Of a stretch of DNA of 64,000 bases, positions 18,188-27,535 are shown in pieces. The stretch spans positions 124,001-188,000 of the forward strand of contig CAYXMM010000002.1 of the NCBI GenBank assembly GCA_964465945.1, written 5' to 3'. The notes under the pieces were generated by a model that saw only the letters and a program-made list of their open reading frames with translations, ran no database searches and was not told where the DNA came from. Both the position numbers and the translations under genes were made by a program. The first letter of the stretch is position 1. Each line of letters opens with the position of its first letter. The stretch is from JAJRPT01 sp964465945 (lineage in GTDB: Bacteria; Bacteroidota; Ignavibacteria; Kapaibacteriales; UBA2268).

Positions 18188-21100
18188 TTATTCATTTTTG
18201 TTAATTTCTTCGAAATAACTTTTAATTATAGTTTCATAGTCTTTTGAATACCCTAATTTCATTTTTTTCATCATTTCTTCCATTGCTTTTTTCTTTTCAA
18301 AATCATTAAATTTTAATTCATCTGGAGAAACAAGTTGTTTATTTTTACCTGTGTTTGATTCTCTTTTTTTAGAGAAGTCTCTTTCGTTCACAGATTTATA
18401 AGCATCTAATAATCGAGATAAAATTCTTTGTTGTCTTTCTAAAGTTTTATTAGTAATTTTTCCTGAACTTATGTCAGCCATAATCTCCTTCATTTCTTCA
18501 GAAACTTTTTTTAATTCATTAGCGATTTTCTCAGCATTTTCGCCTTTAAATTTCTTTTGTTCTTCTTTCAATTCTTCAATTTTTTTTTGGGCTTCACCCA
18601 TTTGATTATCTAATCTACCTTGCATTCCAGTTTTATTTTTTCCTTCACCTTTATCACCACTTTGTCCATCTTTACTTTCATTTTGATTCTGCCCGTCTTT
18701 ACCACCATTTGCTCCGCCTTGATTCTGCATTTTCTGCATAGCATCTTGAATTTGTTGTTGTTGTGCGGCTGCTTGTTGTAATTGCTGAGAAAAGGAAGGT
18801 GTGGAACCTTGTCCGGCTCCTCGACCAGAACCTTCACCTTGCCCAGCGCCACCAGGGTTAGAAGAATCACCTGGTTTATCACCTTTCATTCCATTCATTG
18901 CGGATTTCATTGAATTAGCGGATTCATTCAGAGCTGCCATTGCATTCTGTTGAGCAGAGGCGGCTGTATTAGTTCGTCTTTCTGATAACTCTTGCTCTGA
19001 CTTCGACATTTCTTTCATTGCTTGGCTCATAGCTTTCGTTATATTTTGTGGAATTTCGATTGATTCCTTAGCTAAATCGTCCATTTGTTTTGCAATATTA
19101 TCAAGAGCTTGTTTTATTTCTGCTTGTTTTTTTTGTATACTTGGTAATTGCGTAGAATTATAATCTAACTTTTGCATTTGCTTTCTAAGGGACTCTTGCT
19201 CTTTTGAAAGTTTTAATAAATCTGAAGTAGATTTTTGCATTTGGTTCATAACTTTTTCAGATGCTTTTTGTTGCATATTTTGTTTCATTTTTTGCATCTG
19301 TTGAGCGAATTTGTTTAAGTTATCTTTTGCGTTTTCTTGGTTTCGTTGAGCTTGTTGATTTTTATTTTGTTCTATATTTTCATTTGCTTGGTTTAATTGT
19401 TCTTTTGTTGTCTTTGGGTCAAGTTTTTCTAAAGCTTTTTGAAACTCTTCCATCATAGACTTATCATTTTTGTTTTTAATTTCTTCGCCCAATTTCGCAA
19501 GTTCTTGTTCTAATTCATTAACGTCTTTTTTCACTTCCTCTTGCTTCTTTATAGATTCTTCTGGGGTGTTTTTTTTATTGCTTAACTCTTTGCTTACCTT
19601 ATCTAAACTTTTTTCCATTTCCTTTGCTTTTTTACTCAGCTGGTCCATTTTCTGTTCCATTTGTAAATTTTTAAGCAATTCCATTGAACGTTCAATTTTT
19701 TTTCTGAACTCTTCATCAGAAACTTTCATATCCTCTAAAGCTTTTTTCATTTCATCTTTTGACATTTTCGCTACTTCTTCTTGAAACTTTCTTGCTTTTT
19801 CTTTCATTTCATCAGTGGCAACATCACGCATTAGCTCTTGCAATTCTTTAAGTTTATCTAAGGTTTCTTTTGATAAAATATTATTTTCTTGCATTTTCTC
19901 AGTTGATTCTTCTAATTTATTTTGAATCTCGTTATACTTTTCTCTTAAATCTTTTTGTTTATCGGAAATAGATTTTGCTTTATTTTGTTTCTCCCAATCT
20001 ACTTTTTGATTATTTTCTTTACTTAAATCGTTTTGTAATTTTTCAATATCTTCTTTTAATTTTTCAGTTTCTTTAATAACTTCACTAATATCTTTAACTG
20101 CTTCTTTTTGAGTTTCTTGTGATTGGTTGAAAACCTCTTCCATTGAAGGAAGTCGTAGTTTCATTATTGATGTTCGGCTTGATTTTGGACCAGAAACGAT
20201 GTCATTATCAAAAATTTCTAAATAAAACTCGTATTCCATTTCAGGCACAACACCTAACTTGTTCAAATCCCAAACATAAGGTATTTCTTGAATTAGGTCG
20301 GAACTTGGAATTGAAATTTCTATATTACTAAACTCTTCTTCTGGTTGATTATAAGGCGAAGCACTTAATCTGTAATGAAGTTTAAGTTTGTTAAAGCCGT
20401 AATCATCTGATATTTGAGTAATTAGTGGCAGTATTGCATTTTCATTTAATGTAATATCTTCTTTGGGGCTAATTAGTGTAATTTCTGGCGATCTGTCTTC
20501 TAAAGCTACTATTTTGTATGTTATTGGATTATTATTTTTAATTCCATTTTCATCAATAATTTCAAAGTAATATTCACCAGTGTTTTTGATACTATATGCG
20601 CCTTTAGCTGAATTTCCATCAATTTTGAGTTTATTTTTTACTATACTACTATCGTTTAAAATTGAATTTTTAAAAACTAAATTTGCATCTTTTATAATTT
20701 TATTCGAGACAATTTCAAAATTAAATGAGCTTCCTTTTAATGTTGTTATATCACCATTATTATCATCAACTTTGAAAGATGCTTGTCTTGTGTAAGAAGG
20801 TAAGTTAACTATTCCTTCAAACTTTTTTATGAAAGGTAAGTCAGTAACAATGATATTTAAAATTTTTGTTTGAACTTCATTTTGATAATATGGTGCAACA
20901 CCATAAATTGACATATTTGACTTGATAGAACTTATTTTATACGAATACTTGTTTTTTTCTTTTCTTAGAGTCAAACTCTCAAAAGTTTTTTGCCCTTCTT
21001 CTTTAATCATTAAACTAATTTCATTTGGCATTTTGCCTGAACCTATAACTTCAATTAAAACATCTTCACCACGAACGATTTCAATTTTATGATTAATAAA

Positions 21101-21697
21101 ATGTAAACTAAATGGAGCAGGTGGGAGGTAACTTTTTTCATAATTTATAATTCTTGAACTTGCAGCTGATAAATTACTACCTAATGAAACAAAACTTATT
21201 ATAAATAGGAGTAATATTGATGAAAAATAAATCAATGAACGCTTTAACTTTTGTTTTTCAATCACTTCATCAAAATTCTTATGATTCACGTTTTCAAATA
21301 ATTTGTTAAAAGCAAAGTTAGTTAAATCTGATTTGCCATCGTCAATTGGAACTAACTGAATTACATTTAATAATTTATCTTTAATATCTGGAAAATGGTC
21401 GCCTATTTTAAAGGCATAATTAGCAAGTGAATATTGATAATTTGTATTAACTAATTTAAGAATATGACTTTTAAACGAGAATAAAGTACTTGAAATTGCT
21501 AAACTTATAAACCCATAATAAAAGAATTTTCTTGCATTACTATCACCATTTAAAAAGTATTCTAAAAATGAAAATAATAAAACAAGCAATAAAATAGTTG
21601 AAATTGAATTTATAAATGAAGTCAAGAAATCAATTCTTGATTGCTTTGTATAAACACTTTTAATTTTGTTAGTTAATATATTGTAGTTCTCGTTCAT
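18188..21697 (-). CDS. DUF4175-type membrane protein with very long coiled coil
   Basis: An 1169-residue protein. Three hydrophobic helices (about 22-42, 55-72 and 155-173) precede a periplasmic-looking beta-rich region (about 190-500) with Ig-like strands. Residues about 525-900 are almost continuous heptad-rich coiled coil, dense in Lys, Glu, Gln and Met. A Gly/Ser/Gln low-complexity stretch (about 925-1000) follows, then another helical segment. This layout matches the DUF4175 family, which has no established biochemical role. It lies 2 bp from the DUF4159 gene, a pairing common in FCB-group genomes near MoxR/Bat-type genes, although none are in this window. A role in envelope organisation or complex scaffolding is only an inference. 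Confidence 0.75.
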   Translation of the reverse strand: MNENYNILTNKIKSVYTKQSRIDFLTSFINSISTILLLVLLFSFLEYFLNGDSNARKFFYYGFISLAISSTLFSFKSHILKLVNTNYQYSLANYAFKIGDHFPDIKDKLLNVIQLVPIDDGKSDLTNFAFNKLFENVNHKNFDEVIEKQKLKRSLIYFSSILLLFIISFVSLGSNLSAASSRIINYEKSYLPPAPFSLHFINHKIEIVRGEDVLIEVIGSGKMPNEISLMIKEEGQKTFESLTLRKEKNKYSYKISSIKSNMSIYGVAPYYQNEVQTKILNIIVTDLPFIKKFEGIVNLPSYTRQASFKVDDNNGDITTLKGSSFNFEIVSNKIIKDANLVFKNSILNDSSIVKNKLKIDGNSAKGAYSIKNTGEYYFEIIDENGIKNNNPITYKIVALEDRSPEITLISPKEDITLNENAILPLITQISDDYGFNKLKLHYRLSASPYNQPEEEFSNIEISIPSSDLIQEIPYVWDLNKLGVVPEMEYEFYLEIFDNDIVSGPKSSRTSIMKLRLPSMEEVFNQSQETQKEAVKDISEVIKETEKLKEDIEKLQNDLSKENNQKVDWEKQNKAKSISDKQKDLREKYNEIQNKLEESTEKMQENNILSKETLDKLKELQELMRDVATDEMKEKARKFQEEVAKMSKDEMKKALEDMKVSDEEFRKKIERSMELLKNLQMEQKMDQLSKKAKEMEKSLDKVSKELSNKKNTPEESIKKQEEVKKDVNELEQELAKLGEEIKNKNDKSMMEEFQKALEKLDPKTTKEQLNQANENIEQNKNQQAQRNQENAKDNLNKFAQQMQKMKQNMQQKASEKVMNQMQKSTSDLLKLSKEQESLRKQMQKLDYNSTQLPSIQKKQAEIKQALDNIAKQMDDLAKESIEIPQNITKAMSQAMKEMSKSEQELSERRTNTAASAQQNAMAALNESANSMKSAMNGMKGDKPGDSSNPGGAGQGEGSGRGAGQGSTPSFSQQLQQAAAQQQQIQDAMQKMQNQGGANGGKDGQNQNESKDGQSGDKGEGKNKTGMQGRLDNQMGEAQKKIEELKEEQKKFKGENAEKIANELKKVSEEMKEIMADISSGKITNKTLERQQRILSRLLDAYKSVNERDFSKKRESNTGKNKQLVSPDELKFNDFEKKKAMEEMMKKMKLGYSKDYETIIKSYFEEINKNE

Positions 21698-21699
21698 TT

Positions 21700-22365
21700 T
21701 TAATTATTTAATACATATACTATAATATTTGTTCCCATTTTTAAGGCATTTTCTCTAACTTCATCAGGGTCGTTATGAACATTTTTATCAGTCCAACCAT
21801 CTCCTAAATTACTTTCGTAAGTATAATAAACTGCTAATCTTCCATTAATATATATTCCAAATCCTTGTGGGCTTTTGTTATCATGCTCATGAATTTTTGG
21901 AACGCCTTGGCTGAAATCAAAGTAAGATTTATAAATAGGATGAGAAAATGGTAATTCCATTAATTCATCATCTGGAAATACTTTTTTTAGTTCTTTTCTA
22001 ATATATGGGTCTAAGCCATAATCATCGTCAATATATAAAAAGCCACCATTTTCTAAATAAGCTTTTAAATTAATAACTTCTTGCTTTGTGAAAGACACAT
22101 TACCATGACCCGTCAGCCATATCATTGGATACTTAAATAAATCATCAGATGCTAAATCGACAAATGTATAATCTGGTTTAATATTTATGTTAGTCTTATC
22201 TTTTACATATTTCATAATGTTAACGTCGGCAGATTGGTCGTTATACCAGTCTCCACCACCATTATATTTTAATCTAACTAATGTAAAATCACTCTCTTTT
22301 GAAAATGTTTCAGAAAGAAAAGAAAAGAGTAATAGAAATAAAATAAACTTAATTTTCATAGTCAT
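21700..22365 (-). CDS. DUF4159-domain secreted protein
   Basis: A 221-residue protein. A signal peptide (MKIKFILFLLLFSFLSETFS) follows either of two closely spaced ATGs (22365 or 22359). The second fits the usual basic N-region better. The body matches DUF4159: F.LVRLKYNGGGDWYN at the start, a PMIWLTGHG strand, LKAYLENGGFLYIDDDYG, and FSHPIYKSYFDF. The fold resembles a class-I glutamine amidotransferase-like Rossmann core, but no catalytic triad is evident. The DUF4175 gene follows after 2 bp, so the two are co-expressed. A periplasmic location is likely. Biochemical function is unknown. Confidence 0.8.
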   Translation of the reverse strand: MTMKIKFILFLLLFSFLSETFSKESDFTLVRLKYNGGGDWYNDQSADVNIMKYVKDKTNINIKPDYTFVDLASDDLFKYPMIWLTGHGNVSFTKQEVINLKAYLENGGFLYIDDDYGLDPYIRKELKKVFPDDELMELPFSHPIYKSYFDFSQGVPKIHEHDNKSPQGFGIYINGRLAVYYTYESNLGDGWTDKNVHNDPDEVRENALKMGTNIIVYVLNN

Positions 22366-22418
22366 TTATAGACGTTTATTATTAATAATAATTTGTAATT
22401 GTTAATAAACATACGAAA

Positions 22419-23696
22419 TTAGTTAGCTTGTGTTTTAGTTTTGTAGAAAAGTAAGGTAATCCCTCCTAAAATAAAGAAAATTAATAGTGATAAAATAGCA
22501 TATCGATATGAATTTGAGAACTCTAATGTTAGTCCGAAGACTAATGAACCTAACCACGAAGTTCCACGTTCTGATATTTCATAAATTGAAAAGTATTCTG
22601 CTTCTTTTCCTTCTGGGATTAGTCTTGAGTAAATAGACCTTGATAGCGCTTGAGTTCCACCCATAATAAAACCGACAGTAATTCCTAAAATAATAAACCC
22701 TGTTGAGTCTTGAAGAATAAAATAGGCATAAAGCAATCCTATTATCCAAACTAATAAGGTAACTAAAACTGTTTCTTTACTTCCAATTTTGTTTGCTAAA
22801 AAATTGAAAAAGTATGCACCGAAGAAGGCGACGAATTGAACAATTAAAATAACAATAATCAAGGTTGATTCTTCTATTTTTATTTCGTGTATTCCAAATT
22901 GTGAAGCAAATGTTATAACTGCTTGAACGCCATCATTATAAAGTAAATATGCTATAAGAAATACTAAAGTATTAGGATAGTTTTTTAAATCTTTTAATGT
23001 CTTAAGGAAATTACGTAATGGCTTATTATTATTTGAATTACCTCTTTTAAGAGTAGGTTTGTTATTTAAAACTATAATTGGGTAAAGTGAAAAAATAAAC
23101 CACCATAATCCTGCTGATAGTAATGAAATTTGAACTGCATGAGAAATTGAAATTGTACTTCCTTCCTTTCCAGCAAAGTTATAAAGAATCAAATTAAGTA
23201 GTAATAATATACCTCCACCAATATATCCATAAGCATAACCAACCGATGAAACTTTATCTCTGTCTTGAGATTCGCATATATCATTTAAGATTGAATTATA
23301 AACAACCATTGACACACCAAAACTCAGATTACTTATGATAAGCATAAATAATCCAAAAAGATACATACCATCACTTAAGAAATACATTGACATTGTAGCC
23401 AAAGCACCTAAAGTTGAAAATATCGTTAATGCTTCCTTTTTCTTACCAGTCAAATCTACTATTGCAGAAAAGTAAGGTAAAACAAAAACTTGCAACAACA
23501 CAGAAATTGAAACTCCATAAGCAAATAAAGATGCCGGATGAATTAAAATTCCGAATATATCAATTTTACCATTTATAGCAGAGCTATCAGCTATTGATGT
23601 TAAATAAGGACCTAAAAATACTGTAATGACAGTAGTTGAAAACGCAGAAGCAGCGAAATCATAGAAATACCAAGAGCGTATCTGATTATTTTTCAT
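22419..23696 (-). CDS. MFS transporter, UMF1/Atg22-like family
   Basis: A 425-residue integral membrane protein with about 12 hydrophobic helices. The start MKNNQIRSWYFYDFAASAFSTTV and the WYFYDFA(N/A)S motif are typical of the UMF1 (Atg22-like) branch of the major facilitator superfamily. A mid-protein loop rich in Asn and Lys (LKRGNSNNNKPLRNF) separates the two six-helix halves. GGTQALSRSIYSRLIPEGKEAEYF in the second half is another family hallmark. The substrate is unknown. Related eukaryotic proteins export amino acids from vacuoles. A TAATTTTG box lies 21 nt upstream. The DUF4159 gene starts more than 50 bp away from it and is probably separate. Confidence 0.9.
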   Translation of the reverse strand: MKNNQIRSWYFYDFAASAFSTTVITVFLGPYLTSIADSSAINGKIDIFGILIHPASLFAYGVSISVLLQVFVLPYFSAIVDLTGKKKEALTIFSTLGALATMSMYFLSDGMYLFGLFMLIISNLSFGVSMVVYNSILNDICESQDRDKVSSVGYAYGYIGGGILLLLNLILYNFAGKEGSTISISHAVQISLLSAGLWWFIFSLYPIIVLNNKPTLKRGNSNNNKPLRNFLKTLKDLKNYPNTLVFLIAYLLYNDGVQAVITFASQFGIHEIKIEESTLIIVILIVQFVAFFGAYFFNFLANKIGSKETVLVTLLVWIIGLLYAYFILQDSTGFIILGITVGFIMGGTQALSRSIYSRLIPEGKEAEYFSIYEISERGTSWLGSLVFGLTLEFSNSYRYAILSLLIFFILGGITLLFYKTKTQAN

Positions 23697-23716
23697 TTGG
23701 ATAAATTTATTTTATA

Positions 23717-23724
23717 CAAAATTA
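23717..23724 (-). promoter_or_regulatory. Predicted -7 box for the MFS gene
   Basis: TAATTTTG on the minus strand, 20 nt upstream of the ATG at 23696. The -33 box is not clear at 19-20 nt. Confidence 0.35.
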
Positions 23725-23757
23725 TGTAAATAAACTTAAAATTTGATAATTTGCATT

Positions 23758-24690
23758 ATGGAAATATTAAAATTTAATAATGTTTATAAGTACTTTGGTG
23801 ATTATAAAGCGACTAATAATGTAAGTTTTTCTGTGAATAAGGGTGCTATATTCGGGCTTTTAGGTCCAAATGGTGCAGGAAAAACTACAATAATCCGCCA
23901 AATTACAAATATTTATATGCCTGATGAGGGTGAAATTAAACTTTTCGGTGAGGATATTGGTTCACACCATCAAAATATGATTGGTTACTTACCAGAAGAG
24001 CGTGGGCTTTATAAAAAATTGAAAGTAATTGAGCAATTAATCTATTTTGCTGAATTAAAAGGACTTTCTAAAAAAGAAGCTGAAAAAAGAGCGAGAGTAT
24101 GGCTTATAAAATTTGATGCTGCCGACCTTGCAGAAAAGAAAGTGCAAGAACTATCAAAAGGTATGCAACAGAAAATACAGTTTATAGGAACAATTCTTCA
24201 TGAGCCAGAGTTTATAATTCTTGATGAGCCGTTTTCAGGGTTTGACCCAGTGAATGCTGAACTCTTAAAAGATATTATTCTTGATTTAAGAGAGCAAGGA
24301 AAAACGGTGATTTTATCAACTCACGTAATGTCTCAAGTTGAACAACTTTGTGAAGAAATAATATTAATAAACAGAGGTCAACTTGTTCTATCTGGAAAAG
24401 TTAGGGACATTAAGAAAAGTTTTGGTCGTCAAAATTTAAAAATTGAGTTTGAAGGTGATAGTAGTATTTTCGATTCAATTGATAAAAGTAAAATAGTAAA
24501 TAAAACACTATCTACAATTGAAATTAAACTCGAAAATGAAAAAGAGTCGAAGGAAATATTAAATCTTATTCAAGACAAATTATTTATTTATAAGTTTGAA
24601 TTAGCTGAGCCAAGTTTGCATGAAATCTTTATTAAAACCGTAGGTAAAGATAATTTAAACGAACAAGAATTATTGGAAATACAGAAGTAA
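23758..24690 (+). CDS. ABC transporter ATP-binding protein, NatA-like
   Basis: A 310-residue ATPase. The ATG at 23758 is preferred to the TTG at 23743, since the family starts with MEILKF..V.K.FG. Motifs: Walker A GPNGAGKTT (near residue 39), Q-loop, signature LSKGMQQK in place of LSGGQ, Walker B FIILDEP, and H-loop STHVM. The C-terminal 80 residues resemble the DUF4162 extension typical of NatA-type exporters. The ABC-2 permease gene starts 3 bp after the stop, so together they should form one inner-membrane exporter. The substrate cannot be deduced. NatAB exports sodium ions, but related pairs move antibiotics or lipids. Confidence 0.93.
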   Translation: MEILKFNNVYKYFGDYKATNNVSFSVNKGAIFGLLGPNGAGKTTIIRQITNIYMPDEGEIKLFGEDIGSHHQNMIGYLPEERGLYKKLKVIEQLIYFAELKGLSKKEAEKRARVWLIKFDAADLAEKKVQELSKGMQQKIQFIGTILHEPEFIILDEPFSGFDPVNAELLKDIILDLREQGKTVILSTHVMSQVEQLCEEIILINRGQLVLSGKVRDIKKSFGRQNLKIEFEGDSSIFDSIDKSKIVNKTLSTIEIKLENEKESKEILNLIQDKLFIYKFELAEPSLHEIFIKTVGKDNLNEQELLEIQK

Positions 24691-24693
24691 AAT

Positions 24694-26007
24694 ATGAGCA
24701 CTTTTAATTTAACAAATAAAGTAAAAATCGTTTTAAAACACGAGTATATTTCAAAAGTCAAAACAAAAGCTTTTCTAATTGGGACTTTTATTGCACCTAT
24801 CGGATTGGTGGTTTTCTTTGGGCTAATGATAGCAGCTTCGGTGTTGTTTAATGACACAACTGAAAAAAAACTCGCTGTGCTTGATGAAACTAATAAAATT
24901 GGTCAAATCCTTGTAAATGCAGATACTTCTAAATATTACTTAACAGATAAATCTGTTGGTGAACTAAGCACACTTACAAAGAGTGAAAAAATTGATGGAT
25001 ATATTATTATTAAGGCAAATATTCTTGATAGCGGGAAAGTGCCTATTTTCACACAAGGTGGAGGTGGAATTGGCTACGTAACTTTACTTGAAAAGCATTT
25101 AAGTAGTATTGTTAGAAAGGAACGTCTTGAAAGGAGCGGAACATCAGATGAAGTTATAAAACTTGTTGATAGTGGAATTGAACTTGAAACTCAGAAAATA
25201 ACTGACGAAGGTGTGAAAGACGATAAAACAGAAGCATTGGCATTTATCGGATATGGGCTTGGGTTTATCATTTATATCTTAATGTTTGTATATGGCAACC
25301 AAATATTTCGTTCTGTTCTTGAAGAAAAATCAAATAGAATAGTTGAAATAATTCTTTCATCAGCAAGACCATTTGACATTTTATTAGGTAAAGTGTTAGG
25401 TATTGGTTTAGTAGGGCTAACACAGGTTTTTGCTTGGATAACTATTGCAGGGGTTCTTTTAGCTCTTTCAGGGCAGTTAGTCGGTTTGTTTGTTGATATT
25501 GACCCAACAAGTTTGCAATCAGGTATGACAATGCAAGACGCTCAAGCACAACAAATACAATCTGTTATGTCAAACTTTCCAGAAATATCGCCTTGGCTTA
25601 TAATTGGATTTGTGTTTTACTTCCTTGCAGGATATTTTATTTATGCTTGTCTATTTGCGGCAGTAGGTTCAGCAGTAGATAATGAGCAAGATGCTCAACA
25701 ATTAATGTTCCCTGTTACAATGCCAATTATTATTCCAATTGCATTGATACCAATGATTATGCAAAACCCTGATAGTATTGCTGCGGTTGCTGTCTCGTTA
25801 TTCCCATTGTTTTCTCCAATTTTAATGATAGTCAGAATTGCATCGACACAAGTACCAATGTGGCAGATTATTTCGTCAGTAGTGATATTAATTCTTTCTT
25901 TTTTAAGTATTATTTGGCTAACGGCGAAAATTTATAGAATTGGAATTTTAATGACAGGTAAAAAACCTAAGTTTAGTGATTTAGTTAAGTGGATAAAAAT
26001 GAGTTAA
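24694..26007 (+). CDS. ABC-2 type permease, NatB-like
   Basis: A 437-residue permease. One N-terminal helix (about 24-50) is followed by a large extracytoplasmic domain (about 55-180) and five C-terminal helices, the NatB/ABC2_membrane_3 layout. A characteristic VLEEKSNRIVEIILSS..P segment precedes helix 3, with GKVLGIGLVGLTQ following. Later segments include EQDAQQLMFPVTMPIIIP. It partners the ATPase encoded 3 bp upstream. The stop is followed 2 bp later by the start of a lone receiver protein, so all three may share a transcript. Confidence 0.93.
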   Translation: MSTFNLTNKVKIVLKHEYISKVKTKAFLIGTFIAPIGLVVFFGLMIAASVLFNDTTEKKLAVLDETNKIGQILVNADTSKYYLTDKSVGELSTLTKSEKIDGYIIIKANILDSGKVPIFTQGGGGIGYVTLLEKHLSSIVRKERLERSGTSDEVIKLVDSGIELETQKITDEGVKDDKTEALAFIGYGLGFIIYILMFVYGNQIFRSVLEEKSNRIVEIILSSARPFDILLGKVLGIGLVGLTQVFAWITIAGVLLALSGQLVGLFVDIDPTSLQSGMTMQDAQAQQIQSVMSNFPEISPWLIIGFVFYFLAGYFIYACLFAAVGSAVDNEQDAQQLMFPVTMPIIIPIALIPMIMQNPDSIAAVAVSLFPLFSPILMIVRIASTQVPMWQIISSVVILILSFLSIIWLTAKIYRIGILMTGKKPKFSDLVKWIKMS

Positions 26008-26009
26008 TT

Positions 26010-26375
26010 ATGAAAAAAATACTTTATATTGAAAATGATCCTGCATCAGTAATATTGTTAAAGCGAATCTTATCAAAAGAGTTCGAATTTGAGTCTGCAA
26101 ATGATGATAAAGAAGCCATTAACAAAGTAGAAAATAATGAATATGACTTGATTTTAATGGATATTAACTTAAATTCAGAGTTAAATGGGGAAGACTTAAT
26201 GAGGATGTTTAAAAAGTCTGAGAAATCTTCAAAAATTCCTATTTTTGCTGTAACAACAAGAGCATTTGGAAATGAAGGTGAAAGGTTGATGGAAGAAGGT
26301 TTCGCTGGCTACTTTGCAAAACCTTATGATGTGAATAATTTAATAAAGGCAATTAAATTTTATCTTAATGAATGA
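26010..26375 (+). CDS. Stand-alone response-regulator receiver protein
   Basis: A 121-residue single-domain receiver with no output domain. Phosphoacceptor Asp51 (DLILMDINLN), the acidic patch at Glu8/Asp10 (here ENDP instead of the usual DD pair), Thr82/Thr83, and conserved Lys104 (FAKPYD) are in place. The ATG at 26010 fits the domain start better than the overlapping ATG at 25989. It follows the permease gene by 2 bp and precedes the DHODH-like gene, with no kinase nearby. It may serve as a phosphate shuttle or partner a kinase encoded elsewhere. Confidence 0.93.
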   Translation: MKKILYIENDPASVILLKRILSKEFEFESANDDKEAINKVENNEYDLILMDINLNSELNGEDLMRMFKKSEKSSKIPIFAVTTRAFGNEGERLMEEGFAGYFAKPYDVNNLIKAIKFYLNE

Positions 26376-26393
26376 AAAATTAAAGGAAGTAAA

Positions 26394-27518
26394 TTGACCA
26401 TTGTCGAACGTCTGGCAAAATTTGATAAAATTTTTAGAAAACGATTAGAATTTCTACCTTATCATTTTTATATTTCATTCTACTCTAATCAAAAAAAGAA
26501 GTTTTTAAAAAAACTTGCTAACGATTACCCAAATTTTGAAAAAAGAGACATTAAGTCAAAACCTGTAACTCTATGGGATATTGAATTTAAAACTCCACTT
26601 TTTAATTCAGCGGGTATGTTCAAATATTCAGAAGGTTATTATACTGTTGCTATGCAAGGAGCAGGTGCTTGGTTAGCAGGAACATACACTACTCAAAAGA
26701 GAATTGGAAATATGAAAAAAGGTGTTTTACACCCATTTCTACCTTTGCCTAATTCTCAATCATCAATAAACTGGATGGGATTACCTAATGAAGGAATTGA
26801 GTTAGCTGCCAAGAAAATATCGCAACTTGAACGATATAATAATACTCCGATTGGAGCGAGTATAAGTGCTGACCCTGGTATGAAAAAAGAGGAAGTTTTA
26901 CCACGTCTTGTTGAAGGATTAAAACTTCTTGATGCTGCGAAAGTCGACTTTATTGAATTAAATGAGAGTTGTCCAAATGTTGCTTCTGAACACTCTCTTG
27001 TGCTTGATAAACTTGATCCAGAGCTTGTTGATAGAATGGAATATATAAGCAAGAATTTCCTTAAAGATAGAAATAGAAACTTACCATTAATTTTGAAACT
27101 ATCGAACGACACTGATAGTAGCTTAATTCCTTATTTTATTGATTTAAGTATTGATTTAGGATTTGATGGTATTAATTTAGGAAATACTTCAACTGATTAT
27201 TCTAACTTAAAGCAAAATCTAAGCGTTAGGGAAAGGAAGTTATTTAATTATTTCACTAATGTTTATGGTGGGGGAGTGTCTGGAAAAAATTTAAAAGAAA
27301 AGTCAAAAAATTTATGTAAGTTAGCGTCAGAACATATTCAAAATAAAAATTTATCTAAAGAGTTTCACATTATTAGAACAGGTGGTATTGAATCTGCTGA
27401 GGATATAAAAGAATCAAAAGAAATAGGAGTAAGTTTAAACCAGTGGTATACGGCTTACTTTGAGAATTTTGGAATAAAAGGACATAATATTTATCAAGAT
27501 TTAAGTTCAAATTTATAA
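26394..27518 (+). CDS. Dihydroorotate-dehydrogenase-like FMN flavoprotein
   Basis: A 374-residue TIM-barrel flavoprotein of the DHODH family. The start is a TTG, supported by AAGGAAG 4-5 nt upstream. The N-terminal 60 residues are amphipathic and basic. Barrel motifs: PLFNSAGMFKYSEG, FIELNESCPNVASEH, LILKLSND, INLGNTSTDYSN, GGVSGKNLKEKS, and the phosphate-binding IIRTGGIESAEDI. The order matches class-2-like enzymes, but the substrate-loop residues differ from textbook PyrD, so oxidation of dihydroorotate to orotate in UMP synthesis is probable rather than certain. No other pyrimidine gene is adjacent. A small beta-barrel gene follows after 17 bp. Confidence 0.8.
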   Translation: MTIVERLAKFDKIFRKRLEFLPYHFYISFYSNQKKKFLKKLANDYPNFEKRDIKSKPVTLWDIEFKTPLFNSAGMFKYSEGYYTVAMQGAGAWLAGTYTTQKRIGNMKKGVLHPFLPLPNSQSSINWMGLPNEGIELAAKKISQLERYNNTPIGASISADPGMKKEEVLPRLVEGLKLLDAAKVDFIELNESCPNVASEHSLVLDKLDPELVDRMEYISKNFLKDRNRNLPLILKLSNDTDSSLIPYFIDLSIDLGFDGINLGNTSTDYSNLKQNLSVRERKLFNYFTNVYGGGVSGKNLKEKSKNLCKLASEHIQNKNLSKEFHIIRTGGIESAEDIKESKEIGVSLNQWYTAYFENFGIKGHNIYQDLSSNL

Positions 27519-27535
27519 TTATATAAGAGGTTTTT

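Noticed and set aside
19261..19784. Hydrophobic plus-strand frames opposite the DUF4175 gene
   Set aside because: They mirror the Lys/Glu coiled coil on the other strand, which reads as Phe/Leu/Ser in antisense.
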